This document shows positions 19,401 to 27,500 of a stretch of DNA of 64,000 nucleotides, one piece after another (within the stretch, counting starts at the first letter, position 1; every line of letters begins with the position of its first letter). The notes under the pieces are model-generated. The model saw only the letters and a list, made by a program, of their open reading frames with translations, ran no database searches and was not told the origin of the DNA. A program made the position numbers and the translations under genes. Source of the DNA: Bacteroidales bacterium (GTDB taxonomy: Bacteria > Bacteroidota > Bacteroidia > Bacteroidales > UBA10428); NCBI GenBank assembly GCA_035299085.1, contig DATGXG010000029.1, positions 18,013 through 82,012 on the forward strand, given 5' to 3'.

Positions 19401-19963
19401 AAGTTTATTGGGATCATGCTTTCTTCTCCAATGCTATTCCACAGGCGCCAGTTACCTATACAAGCCTCAATAAGGTATCAGCTGACCTGCATTACAGGGG
19501 ATTTTCAAAAAGTTACCGTAAGGGCGGACGTTACGGACCACACTGGTTTGATTATTCAAAGGTGGATAAGGAACCCAAATGGCGTGACCTCTCCGGAAAG
19601 TACACGCGTTACGGAAATGTGATGCCATTGCTCGAAAAACCGGATAACCGGTATGTTATCAGCAATGCCGGGGATGAAATGACAGTTGAATTTGATGCGA
19701 AACAATTACCACCGTTGCCGAAAGGATGGAAACGCGATTTTCTTATCCGCAGTGTGGGCTGGGTTAAAGACGGTGATCTGAACACAGCCTTCGGCAACCA
19801 GGTGGAACCACTTCCTTTCCACGGAATGAAAAGTTATACTCCGGCCAATCATGACGCCTATCCGCAGACGCCTGAGCTTAAGAAATACAACGAGGAATAC
19901 AATACCCGTGTAGTTACTTCTTCGGGGTATCTGAACGCATTGAAGGAAAAACGAACTAACTGA
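16445..19963 (+). CDS. Giant TPR-VCBS-ASPIC lipoprotein (1172 residues)
   Basis: Lipobox ASAC (about residue 19). Residues about 35-210 hold TPR units (LGYANLGLTYLRMARYPDAEKQLLKAVEIDPADPDIR). Residues about 290-640 contain VCBS/FG-GAP blades (DFDSDGDID, DFDNDGFLD, DADHDGDLD, DFDEDGDID). Residues 650-715 form an ASPIC/UnbV domain that is shortened: FGIGAKVEV is followed by DPDVHFGLG, with the usual Y-x-S-Q segment missing. Residues 735-1160 are a large C-terminal region starting SCPFLYTWNGAEYGF that I cannot place in a family with certainty. It follows the second binding protein by 32 bp and precedes another CRTAC1 paralogue by 10 bp. Likely outer-membrane or periplasmic scaffold. Confidence 0.85.
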   Translation: MKSIKITLAVVLVLLASACKQKDNNQNPADLITIKTLGLAYLEEFKLPEAEEQFLKFIKLAPKEKLGYANLGLTYLRMARYPDAEKQLLKAVEIDPADPDIRLILATVFKMEDQIDKAISQLKEALKTSPGHIKVLYELTEIYSSRNDPESQKQREEYLIALTHQAPENLVPRLNLTEVFIRKQENDSAVAMLEVIKKQYPDFPKEAAPYYNSTLQLLKKKDSPNAVVQFTIFHNYLKVTAPYQAGMMDLKGPGGSLIGFPLITFDQQSQLNTMDQGAILEALRYTDVTVSAGLDVIQGTSGITHISASDFDSDGDIDLYAGISDAGTPKHFLLSNDLGRFTDITSKAGLDHKENEIASRFDDFDNDGFLDLFVMGKEGNMLYRNAGKASFDNVTGKAKLSSDAGGNKPLFFDADHDGDLDLLELKSNGIFLYRNNGDGTFTEQAAKMGLTATNMKAAGAAFGDFDEDGDIDLFVSNETGSNVLFSNQREGIYKDVTSASGLVSEGGSSVVTTADINNDGFLDLFVGSVNGTGQLLYLNNHDGTFRRQNSSVLTAFKNLKVYDARFLDFDNDGFQDLILAGESADNSSGLVLLHNNSKGDFTETKGIMPEEPKAARQLAIFDYNDDGDLDLALAGMNGKFYLLRNDGGNNNHYIKMKLMGLKAGSAKNNHFGIGAKVEVRSGELYQTVVVTDPDVHFGLGNKKQADVVRITWTNGVPQNIFMPNSDQALIEAQTLKGSCPFLYTWNGAEYGFAKDILWRSALGMPLGIMGGTTAYGFADASDDYIRISGDQLKPRKGVYSVQVTSELWETIYFDELELIAADHPDSIDILIPEQFTPPPFPGKKVMQVAHPILPVTAVDEQGNDMMPCLREKDDVYVAGFTPDKYQGIVNLHELILDPGKTSSATLLLYLQGWIFPTDASINMALSQSDELKVTAPVIQVLNKSGKWVTVIDNLGFPMGKDKTVIVDLTGKFLSNDHRVKIVTNMEVYWDHAFFSNAIPQAPVTYTSLNKVSADLHYRGFSKSYRKGGRYGPHWFDYSKVDKEPKWRDLSGKYTRYGNVMPLLEKPDNRYVISNAGDEMTVEFDAKQLPPLPKGWKRDFLIRSVGWVKDGDLNTAFGNQVEPLPFHGMKSYTPANHDAYPQTPELKKYNEEYNTRVVTSSGYLNALKEKRTN

Positions 19964-19973
19964 AAAGAGCCGG

Positions 19974-21605
19974 ATGAGACATACTGTTTTGTTTTTATTT
20001 TTAATAGCATCGGCTTTGAGCTCAGAGGGCCAGGTTAAAATGATACGTTTTACCGATGTGGCTTCAAAAGCCGGTATTGATTTCAAATATACCTTCGGCG
20101 ATAAACATTACGAGAATATCCTCGAAAGCAGCGGATCAGGGATTACCATCTTCGATTACAACAACGATAAGCTCATGGATATCCTGATGCTTAACGGCAC
20201 TTACATTGAAGGAATATCCGATGAAGGAGGTGAGATTTACAAAAACACTCCTGACAGGCTGTACAAAAACAATGGCAACGGAACTTTTACCGACGTTACG
20301 GTAAAGGCAGGGCTGGTTGACTATAACTGGAGCATGGCCGCAAGCCCCATTGACTATGATAACGACGGCGACCAGGATCTGTTCCTGCTGAATTACGGGC
20401 CTAATGTATTTTACAGGAACAACGGCAACGGCACGTTCACGGATATCACGGATAAACTGAAATTAAAAGGCCCTGAAAAACTGAATGGATTTACAAAATG
20501 GAGCATCGGCGCGTCGTTTTTCGATAATAATCATGACGGCCGGCTTGATGTGATGGTTGGCAATTTCCTTGCATTTGATCCGAAATATATTTCCACGCAG
20601 ACTCCCGGAATGATGCCTCACCCCTCAGAATACAATGGACAGGCTTCTTATCTTTACGAACAACAGGCAGATGGAACTTTTGCCGATGTAACTAAAAAGA
20701 ACAACCTGTATTTCCCAGATTCAAAATGTATGGGACTTACGGTTTATGATTACGACAACGATAATGACCTCGATATTTTTGAAGCAAATGATCACCAGCT
20801 GAACTTCATGTTCAGGAATGACAAAGGGGTTTACAACGAAGTGGGCGTATCCATTGGTGTGGCTGCTAACAGCAAAGGCAAGGGCACGGGTTCCATGCAT
20901 GGCACTATAGGGGATATTGACGGGGACGGACTGATTGACATCCTGGTTACCGACCTTGAATACGGTGCATTGTATAAAAACCTGGGAAACGGACTGTTTA
21001 CCGATGTAACCGAATCGAGTGGAGTGGCAGGTGCATTGATTGGAAAAGGAGCCTGGGCAAGTGCTTTTATCGACTTTGACAATGATGGCGACCTAGATAT
21101 CGTTTCAGCCAATGGAACTGCCGAGGAATTAATCCTTCAACTGCCTGTTTTACTGGAGAACGACGGTAAAGGTCATTTCAAAAATACCGGATCAACTTAC
21201 GGGGATTATTTCGGAATAAAGCGGGCGGGGAGGGGACTTGCCGTTTGTGATTATGATAATGACGGCAGTATGGATATCGTCGTTTCGCATGTCGATTTGC
21301 AGGCTACGGCATCTCTTCTGCATAACAGCGGAGGAAACGGCAATCACTGGCTTGGTATTACACTTGAAGGAAAGAATGGACCTGTGACTGCCATTGCGGC
21401 AAAAGTATCCGTAACTGCAGGAGGCAGAAAACAGGAGTTTGTGAACCAATGGTCTACCGCCTATCTTTGCAATAATGATCCCCGCATCCATGTAGGTCTC
21501 GGCAAATCAAAAACAGTCGACCAGATTGAGGTGACCTGGAATAACGGGAAAAAAACAGTGATGAAGAATGTGGAAGGAGATAGGTATATTGTGATTAAAG
21601 AATAA
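19974..21605 (+). CDS. Third CRTAC1-type VCBS/ASPIC protein of the operon
   Basis: A 543-residue exported protein with a cleavable signal (RHTVLFLFLIASALSSEGQ); no lipobox. The mature region begins FTDVASKAGIDFKY and has repeated calcium-loop blades (DYNNDKLMD, DYDNDGDQD, DNNHDGRLD, DYDNDNDLD, DIDGDGLID, DFDNDGDLD, DYDNDGSMD). The ASPIC/UnbV domain at about 455-530 is divergent: the usual GIGA reads TAIAAK, and YLSQ reads YLCN, followed by DPRIHVGLG. It is closest in layout to the first gene of the operon (6180-7862). A 133-bp repeat-bearing spacer separates it from the ligase/radical SAM pair. Confidence 0.88.
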   Translation: MRHTVLFLFLIASALSSEGQVKMIRFTDVASKAGIDFKYTFGDKHYENILESSGSGITIFDYNNDKLMDILMLNGTYIEGISDEGGEIYKNTPDRLYKNNGNGTFTDVTVKAGLVDYNWSMAASPIDYDNDGDQDLFLLNYGPNVFYRNNGNGTFTDITDKLKLKGPEKLNGFTKWSIGASFFDNNHDGRLDVMVGNFLAFDPKYISTQTPGMMPHPSEYNGQASYLYEQQADGTFADVTKKNNLYFPDSKCMGLTVYDYDNDNDLDIFEANDHQLNFMFRNDKGVYNEVGVSIGVAANSKGKGTGSMHGTIGDIDGDGLIDILVTDLEYGALYKNLGNGLFTDVTESSGVAGALIGKGAWASAFIDFDNDGDLDIVSANGTAEELILQLPVLLENDGKGHFKNTGSTYGDYFGIKRAGRGLAVCDYDNDGSMDIVVSHVDLQATASLLHNSGGNGNHWLGITLEGKNGPVTAIAAKVSVTAGGRKQEFVNQWSTAYLCNNDPRIHVGLGKSKTVDQIEVTWNNGKKTVMKNVEGDRYIVIKE

Positions 21606-21711
21606 TTTGCTAATGTGTTAATGTGCCAATGTGCCAATGTGTTAATGTGCCAATATGCCAATGTGCCAATAATTAGCACATTAGCAAATTGGCAAATTAG
21701 CACATTATAGA
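21606..21711. repeat. Octamer tandem repeat with flanking inverted repeat
   Basis: Seven consecutive octamers of the form (T/C)AATGTG(C/T) run from 21611 to 21666, one with A for G. The outer 12 bases 21606-21617 (TTTGCTAATGTG) and 21677-21688 (CACATTAGCAAA) are perfect inverted complements, and further LAGGED copies of AATTAGCACATTA follow to 21709. The block sits inside the operon, between the third CRTAC1 gene and the amide-ligase gene, where it could act as a processing or attenuation hairpin. No T-run follows. Confidence 0.75.
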
Positions 21712-21738
21712 AAGAAAAACATTTAATATAACATTGAT

Positions 21739-23064
21739 ATGAACCAATACATCGAACGCGTCATTGACCTGACGAAGCCGGAAAAGAACATCATTTACAA
21801 TATGTCGCATGAAGAGGCAGTGAATATCCTTAAAAGCGGCGATGTGGATGCTGTTCGGAAGATTGACGGACAGTTTGCCCTGTTATCAGTCGACGGTAAA
21901 ACAATTCGGATGGCCCGTTCCATCAGCAGACCCTTACGGTATTTCATTGCAAAACGGGCGGCAGGACCCAACCTGGTTGTAGCCGAAAGGATTGACGAAA
22001 TCTACAAATATCTAGTCAGCGAAGGTCTTGATGACCAGTTCCACCCTTCTTATACCCGAATGGTACCCGCTCATTATATAACTAAAATTGAGCTGCTGGG
22101 TTGCCCTGATCCTAACCCGGTGTATGACCGGTTCTTTACACCGCAACGCAATAGATTCTCTGCGGATGATCCGTCTTCCATAGGCAAATTGTATATCGGA
22201 AATCTCTATAATGAAATTAAGAAATGGCTTTCGGGCCATGCTGTTAACGGCCCCATTGGTGTCAGCTTTTCAGCAGGCATCGACAGCGGATCCGTATTCT
22301 TGCTGACCTATCATGCCTTACGCGAACTGGGCCTGAGTCCCTCAAGATTAAAAGCTTTTACATTAAGCGTGGATGGCGACGGGCAAGACCTAATGCAGGC
22401 AAGAGATTTCATGGAAAAACTGGGACTTGAAATGTTCCTGGAGCCTGTGGAGGTTGATTTCTCCAGCCTTAACTGGCAAAAGGCGGTTAAGATCATGGAA
22501 GATTATAAGCCGCTTGATGTACAATCTGCTACAATGAGCCTTGCTTTGCTCGAAGGCATCAGGAACCGTTACCCTGATTGGAAATATGTAATCAGCGGGG
22601 AAGGCGGCGATGAAAATCTTAAAGATTACCCTATTGAGGAAAACCCGGAGCTCACCATCCGCAGTGTGCTGAATAACCTTATGCTGTATCACGAGGGCTG
22701 GGGCGTAGCATCAATAAAACATTCACTCACCTATTCCGGCGGATTAAGCCGTGGAATCACCCGCACACTGGCACCGGCAGAAATGCTCGGATTTGATGAT
22801 TTCAGCCCCTATACGCTGCCCAATGTGATAGAAATAGCCGAGGGTATACCCTACATTGAAATGACTGACTGGGATCATGAAAAACTATATGAACTGAAGG
22901 GTTCCATTGTAGCATCCGGTGTTAAAGCTGTAACCGGTATGGACATGCCTGTATATCCGAAAAGACGTTTTCAGCATGGCGCCGCTTCAGGAAAAGCATT
23001 TAAAAAACTTTTCCCTGAAAAAGAGATTGTGTACAGGAAGCAATTCCTTTCGATGTATGAATGA
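21739..23064 (+). CDS. Asparagine-synthetase-like amide ligase without glutaminase cysteine
   Basis: A 441-residue cytoplasmic protein. The C-terminal half is an asparagine-synthase domain with the ATP pyrophosphatase loop at 176-184 (SFSAGIDSG) and a later GEGGDE acidic motif. The N-terminal 150 residues retain traces of an Ntn glutaminase fold (LKSGDVDAVRKIDGQFALLS, ARSISRPLRYFI), but the protein starts M-N-Q, without the catalytic Cys2. It should therefore adenylate a carboxylate and couple it to ammonia or an amine, as beta-lactam synthetases and lasso-peptide cyclases do, not hydrolyse glutamine. Its last 8 bases overlap the radical SAM gene, so the two are translationally coupled. Substrate unknown. 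Confidence 0.85.
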   Translation: MNQYIERVIDLTKPEKNIIYNMSHEEAVNILKSGDVDAVRKIDGQFALLSVDGKTIRMARSISRPLRYFIAKRAAGPNLVVAERIDEIYKYLVSEGLDDQFHPSYTRMVPAHYITKIELLGCPDPNPVYDRFFTPQRNRFSADDPSSIGKLYIGNLYNEIKKWLSGHAVNGPIGVSFSAGIDSGSVFLLTYHALRELGLSPSRLKAFTLSVDGDGQDLMQARDFMEKLGLEMFLEPVEVDFSSLNWQKAVKIMEDYKPLDVQSATMSLALLEGIRNRYPDWKYVISGEGGDENLKDYPIEENPELTIRSVLNNLMLYHEGWGVASIKHSLTYSGGLSRGITRTLAPAEMLGFDDFSPYTLPNVIEIAEGIPYIEMTDWDHEKLYELKGSIVASGVKAVTGMDMPVYPKRRFQHGAASGKAFKKLFPEKEIVYRKQFLSMYE

Positions 23065-24013
23065 TCCGGGTATTATTCATAATAACCGGATCATTTCACA
23101 CAGGGGTCCGAAAAACATCGTGGATCCCTTCAGACCTTATGGCTGGCTGGTAGAAAAGGAGAGAACTTCAAAAGGCATTGTTGAAGACACTGCTGTAGTG
23201 TTCCTTACAAACAGGGAATGCCCTCTTCACTGCCTCATGTGTGACCTGTGGAAAAACACACTGGATGAAACCGTTACGCCAGGCGCCATACCTGCACAAG
23301 TTCAGTATGTTTTGTCGCATATCAGCGGTGTAAAGCATATTAAGCTATATAACAGTGGCAGCTTTTTTGACCCCAATGCGATACCTCCCGGAGATTACAA
23401 AGCGATTGCCGATTTGCTCAGTGACTTTGAAACGGTAATTGTCGAAAGCCACCCGGTGTTTATAAACCACCGTACTGAGGAATTTAGGAAAATGCTTAAA
23501 CCGGATTTACATGTGGCTATTGGGCTTGAAATCGCTGATGACAGGATGCTGCTGAAACTCAATAAGAGGATGAGCCTTTCCGATTTTAAGAAGTCAGTCG
23601 GATTTCTGAGTAACCTGTCGGTTCTGTCGCGTGCATTTATTCTTCTCCGGCCGCCATTTGCATCGGAAGAAGAAGGTATTGAATGGGCGTGTAAATCCAT
23701 TGATTTTGCGTTTAGCGCGGGTATTGAATGTTGCACGGTAATACCGGTGAGGGGAGGAAACGGTGTCATGGAACAACTGAAAAATGACGGCATGTTTTTA
23801 CCCCCTGATATCCGGTCGCTTGAAAAGGTGATTGAATACGGAATCAGTCTTCAAAAAGGTAGGGTATTTGCCGATACTTGGGATCTCGGGCTTTTCTCAA
23901 CGTGTGATCACTGCCTGACTGCCAGAACAGAAAGGTTAAACATAATGAATCTTACTCAGGAGATACCTGGACAAATTGTTTGTGAATGTAACCATACATC
24001 CCTTCACACCTGA
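23057..24013 (+). CDS. Radical SAM enzyme, resembling the TIGR01210/RaSEA group
   Basis: A 318-residue protein. I chose the ATG at 23057 (MNDPGII), giving an 8-bp overlap with the ligase stop; an ATG at 22976 in the same frame would overlap by 88 bp. The radical SAM cluster motif is C55-x-x-x-C59-x-x-C62 in NRECPLHCLMCDLW. The segment VKHIKLYNSGSFFDPNAIPP and the LxxxRPPFASEEEGIEWA region recall the TIGR01210 family that includes the archaeosine-forming RaSEA; this is from memory. C-terminal cysteines C283, C286, C309 and C311 could bind a second cluster. A terminator overlaps the stop codon, so this is the last gene of the operon. Confidence 0.87.
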   Translation: MNDPGIIHNNRIISHRGPKNIVDPFRPYGWLVEKERTSKGIVEDTAVVFLTNRECPLHCLMCDLWKNTLDETVTPGAIPAQVQYVLSHISGVKHIKLYNSGSFFDPNAIPPGDYKAIADLLSDFETVIVESHPVFINHRTEEFRKMLKPDLHVAIGLEIADDRMLLKLNKRMSLSDFKKSVGFLSNLSVLSRAFILLRPPFASEEEGIEWACKSIDFAFSAGIECCTVIPVRGGNGVMEQLKNDGMFLPPDIRSLEKVIEYGISLQKGRVFADTWDLGLFSTCDHCLTARTERLNIMNLTQEIPGQIVCECNHTSLHT

Positions 24014-24047
24014 CAGTGCACGAAGGACTGTCAGCGTTTGATTTTTT
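24010..24047 (+). terminator. Rho-independent terminator closing the 18-kb operon
   Basis: Bases 24010-24017 (CTGACAGT) and 24027-24034 (ACTGTCAG) form a perfect 8-bp stem with a 9-base loop, followed by CGTTTGATTTTTTAA. The stem begins inside the stop codon of the radical SAM gene. Confidence 0.8.
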
Positions 24048-24067
24048 AATTATAATTTACCTGATAA

Positions 24068-24574
24068 ATGAAAAAACTGATTTTTTTACCTCTGACGATT
24101 CTTGTTGTCATGTCATGCACACAAAACAACGATGCATTGAAACATAAAGCACTATCCATTGCCACGCAATTTGCGTTACAAAAAACCGATCAGGGGAAAG
24201 CATTTACCGATTCAAACGGTGTAGTCTCCGTAGGCGACAGTATGGCACGATTTGTAATCGATCCTGGCCGGGTATTTTCGGGATTGGCTGACTCCGCTTC
24301 CAAAAACAGCCAGGTGTGGATTACAATTGATTCCATACATGAACAGGGACTGATGCCGGATTACCATTTACTACTTGAATCGGATGGTGATTCACTTAAA
24401 ATCGCCCGTGTCATCCGTTCGGATGCCAGGATATTAGGCATTAATGAAGGCATTATAACAGCTGAAGTACCTACTCATGATCCTTCATCACCTTTGTATT
24501 ACTGCTCAGAGTGCAGAGACACCGTGTTATTTAAGCTGAAAGGAGAATCACTCATCCTGGCGACCCGAAGGTGA
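24068..24574 (+). CDS. Small lipoprotein of unknown function
   Basis: A 168-residue protein with a lipoprotein signal ending in VVMSC (C17). I recognise no domain. The mature part has mixed alpha/beta character, with two cysteines in YYCSECRDTV near the C-terminus. It lies 54 bp beyond the terminator of the preceding operon and converges with the VCBS gene on the other strand, 12 bp away. No terminator is obvious between the two convergent stops. It may be transcribed by readthrough or from its own promoter. Confidence 0.7.
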   Translation: MKKLIFLPLTILVVMSCTQNNDALKHKALSIATQFALQKTDQGKAFTDSNGVVSVGDSMARFVIDPGRVFSGLADSASKNSQVWITIDSIHEQGLMPDYHLLLESDGDSLKIARVIRSDARILGINEGIITAEVPTHDPSSPLYYCSECRDTVLFKLKGESLILATRR

Positions 24575-24586
24575 ACGCTCACATGA

Positions 24587-27500
24587 CTATGGGCGCTGTT
24601 TGTAAACGGCCACTTTATTCCTGTTTACACCTGCCACAACAAGGGAGGTATCGCCCTTAAAATAAAGAAGTGACTGAACCATTCCCTTGATGGCCATTCC
24701 GCTTTGAGACGGAGACAATACATTAAACGTTCCTTTTCCGGTATTCAGCATCACATTACTCTTGCTGGCATCATAATAGCCGGTGGCAATATCATAGGTA
24801 TGATCGTTTCCTGTAAGGATAACATCCTGCATATTGTCCCCGTTAAGATCCGTTACAATCATTCTGGTTATAGGCGCCAATTGCAGAGGCAGGGGCAGCT
24901 TTTCCCAGGTAAAGGTACCTTTGTCATTCCAAAGGATGTAGCTTGAAGCGGTTTTAACCTGCAACTTAAATTCAGCCTGTTTAAGAAAAGCCGGATCAAT
25001 CATGTCCTTAAAAGAGGCGTAGCTAAACGTGGCGTAATCCTGGAATCTCCTGGCAAAATAGTTGGATTGTGACCACAGTTCATCCAGGTAATTTATGGGA
25101 TATTCTGTCATCTGGCCTGAAATGTCGGTCCAGTAACCGGTTGCTATCGGATCAATTGTACCGTCCATATCCAGGTCAATTGCATAAAGCGAAAGAGGAT
25201 ACTGATCGGAAACGGTAAACCGGTTGTTTTCACCCAGGTTACCGGCTATATAGTCTTCATCGCCGTCCTGGTCAAAATCACCCGCTGCCAAAGAATACCA
25301 TATCCCGGTATGGTCATTGAATCCGCTGATTGTCTGTGGTTCAAGCCCTTTTCCCTTTATGTTCTTTAATATCAGGAGGGAATTCCAGTCGCGTGCCAGC
25401 AATAAATCTTCAAATCCATCCTTATCATAATCCGTCCAGATGGCATCGGTAACCATGCCCAGGTTGAGCTTGCACCAGGGTTCAACATACAATCTTCCTT
25501 TATCATTAAGTACAAGCCAGCTATGGTTTGCATAAGGATACATACCTTTTTTAACACGTGAAGCGATAAAGAAATCCATATCACCGTCATGATCAAAATC
25601 AATAGCACGGATAACGGAGGCAGGAAACTGGGGTATTGGTAACTGCGTTCTTTCATATTTGCCATTCTGGTTTACATACAGAAAGTGCTTATATTCGCTT
25701 TCATCCTGGTTTTCATATCCGCCGGCAATGGCGACTACATCGTTGTCTCCGTCGTTGTCAACGTCAGCTATTTCAAAGCCTGATTCAGAAAATTCCTTGT
25801 GACCGGTGAGGCCCGGGAATTCAGTTCTTATAAAACGGTTGTCTTTTTGGATATAGACCATTGTCGGCAATTGATTGGTTGATCCGATAATGATATCGTC
25901 AAGACCGTCATTGTTGATATCACCTTTTGCCATGCACGGACCGATCTGGGAGAATTTGTGCTGAATGATTTTTTGGTTCAGGAAGAAATCAGGAAAATCG
26001 GTCTGCTGATGCACATAATCGATTACATCATCCGCTTTTTCAAACATATAGCTCTTCTTAACCGGGTTACTATGCGGTTTCTGCACGGCATTATTTTCAT
26101 CTATAACGATCATCCCGTTAATAGCGGGTGTTTTAATAACCGTTTCATTGCCCGAGGCAGGCCATGTTATGCGCAATGAATCGATCTTTTGATTTTTTCC
26201 TATACCGAAGTGCAACACCGGATCCACTGACGAAGCATAGCCGCGTGTAAGAAACTTTTCAAGGAACTGGTATTTACCATTGCTCCAGATTTCGGCTTTG
26301 GCTCCTACAGCCATAGTGTTTCCGCCTTTTCCGATAAGACGTATAGAGATATAATTCGAGGTTTTGGAAGATTTTTCAATAGTCTTGTTCCGATACACAA
26401 AAGCGTTATCGTCGAGGTTATTAGTGACATAATCAAGATCGCCGTCATTATCCAGGTCAACGAAAGAAGCTCCATAGGAATATGAAGGAGTTTTTCCAAG
26501 CCATTCGTCCGTCTTTTGGACAAACTTAAGATTGCCTGTGTTTTCAAATGCCATATTAGGCACCTTAATCGCAGGGGCCTTGTCAATAATCTGTTCATCT
26601 GTACCCAGGGACCCGAACATTTCGGCTTTATATTTTGTCCAGTCCTTATCGGTCATATCTTTAGGATAGCCATTGGCAACAAGAAGGTCTTTATCACCGT
26701 CATTGTCATAATCGGCAAATAAAGGTGACCAGCTCCATTCTGTGGCATAAATTCCTGCATACTGACCCACTTCACTGTAGGGTACAAGATCGCCGTTAAT
26801 TAATCCGTTATGAACCTGGAGCATGTTGCGGAGTATCTGGTGCTCATATCCGAACTTATCGTCATTCAGGTAAAATATATAACTGAACCCGTTAATCGTT
26901 TGTTTTTTCTTGTAATAATGTTCCGGCAGCATATCCATCGTAAAGATGTCAGGAAAGCCGTCGTTATTGATATCAGCCATGTCATCACCCATTGATGATT
27001 TGGTTTGATACGAAAGAAGGGAGGCAATTTCATTTTTAAAAGTTCCGTTGCGCTGGTTTATATAAAGGAGGTCGTTTGACATGTAATCGTTGGATACATA
27101 AATATCCGGGTAACCGTCTTTATTTACATCGCCGATTGCCAGTCCCAGTCCGAATCCCTCAATTGTTATCCCGGCTTCAACAGTAACATTTGTAAAAGTT
27201 CCGTCATTATTGTTCCTGTAAAGCTGATCGTTGTTTTGTGCAGTGCCATCAGTGATTTTTGCCCTGTACATCGTATTCATGCGGGTTGTCAGCGTATTGT
27301 TCAAAACATACAGGTCGAGATCCCCATCGAGATCATAATCGAAGAAAGCGGCATTTACACTCTGATGATCATCGGCTATCCCATATTTCTCAGCCATTTC
27401 AGTGAAAGTAGGGGATTCTTTTCCTTTGGAACCATTATTGATCCACAACCTGTTTTTACAGTTTGCCGGGTTAGGCCCGGTGCTTGTAAGATATACATCC

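Noticed and set aside
22976..23056. Longer start for the radical SAM gene (27 extra residues)
   Set aside because: It lies wholly inside the ligase gene in another frame; the ATG at 23057 gives the typical short overlap and begins right where non-overlapping coding starts.
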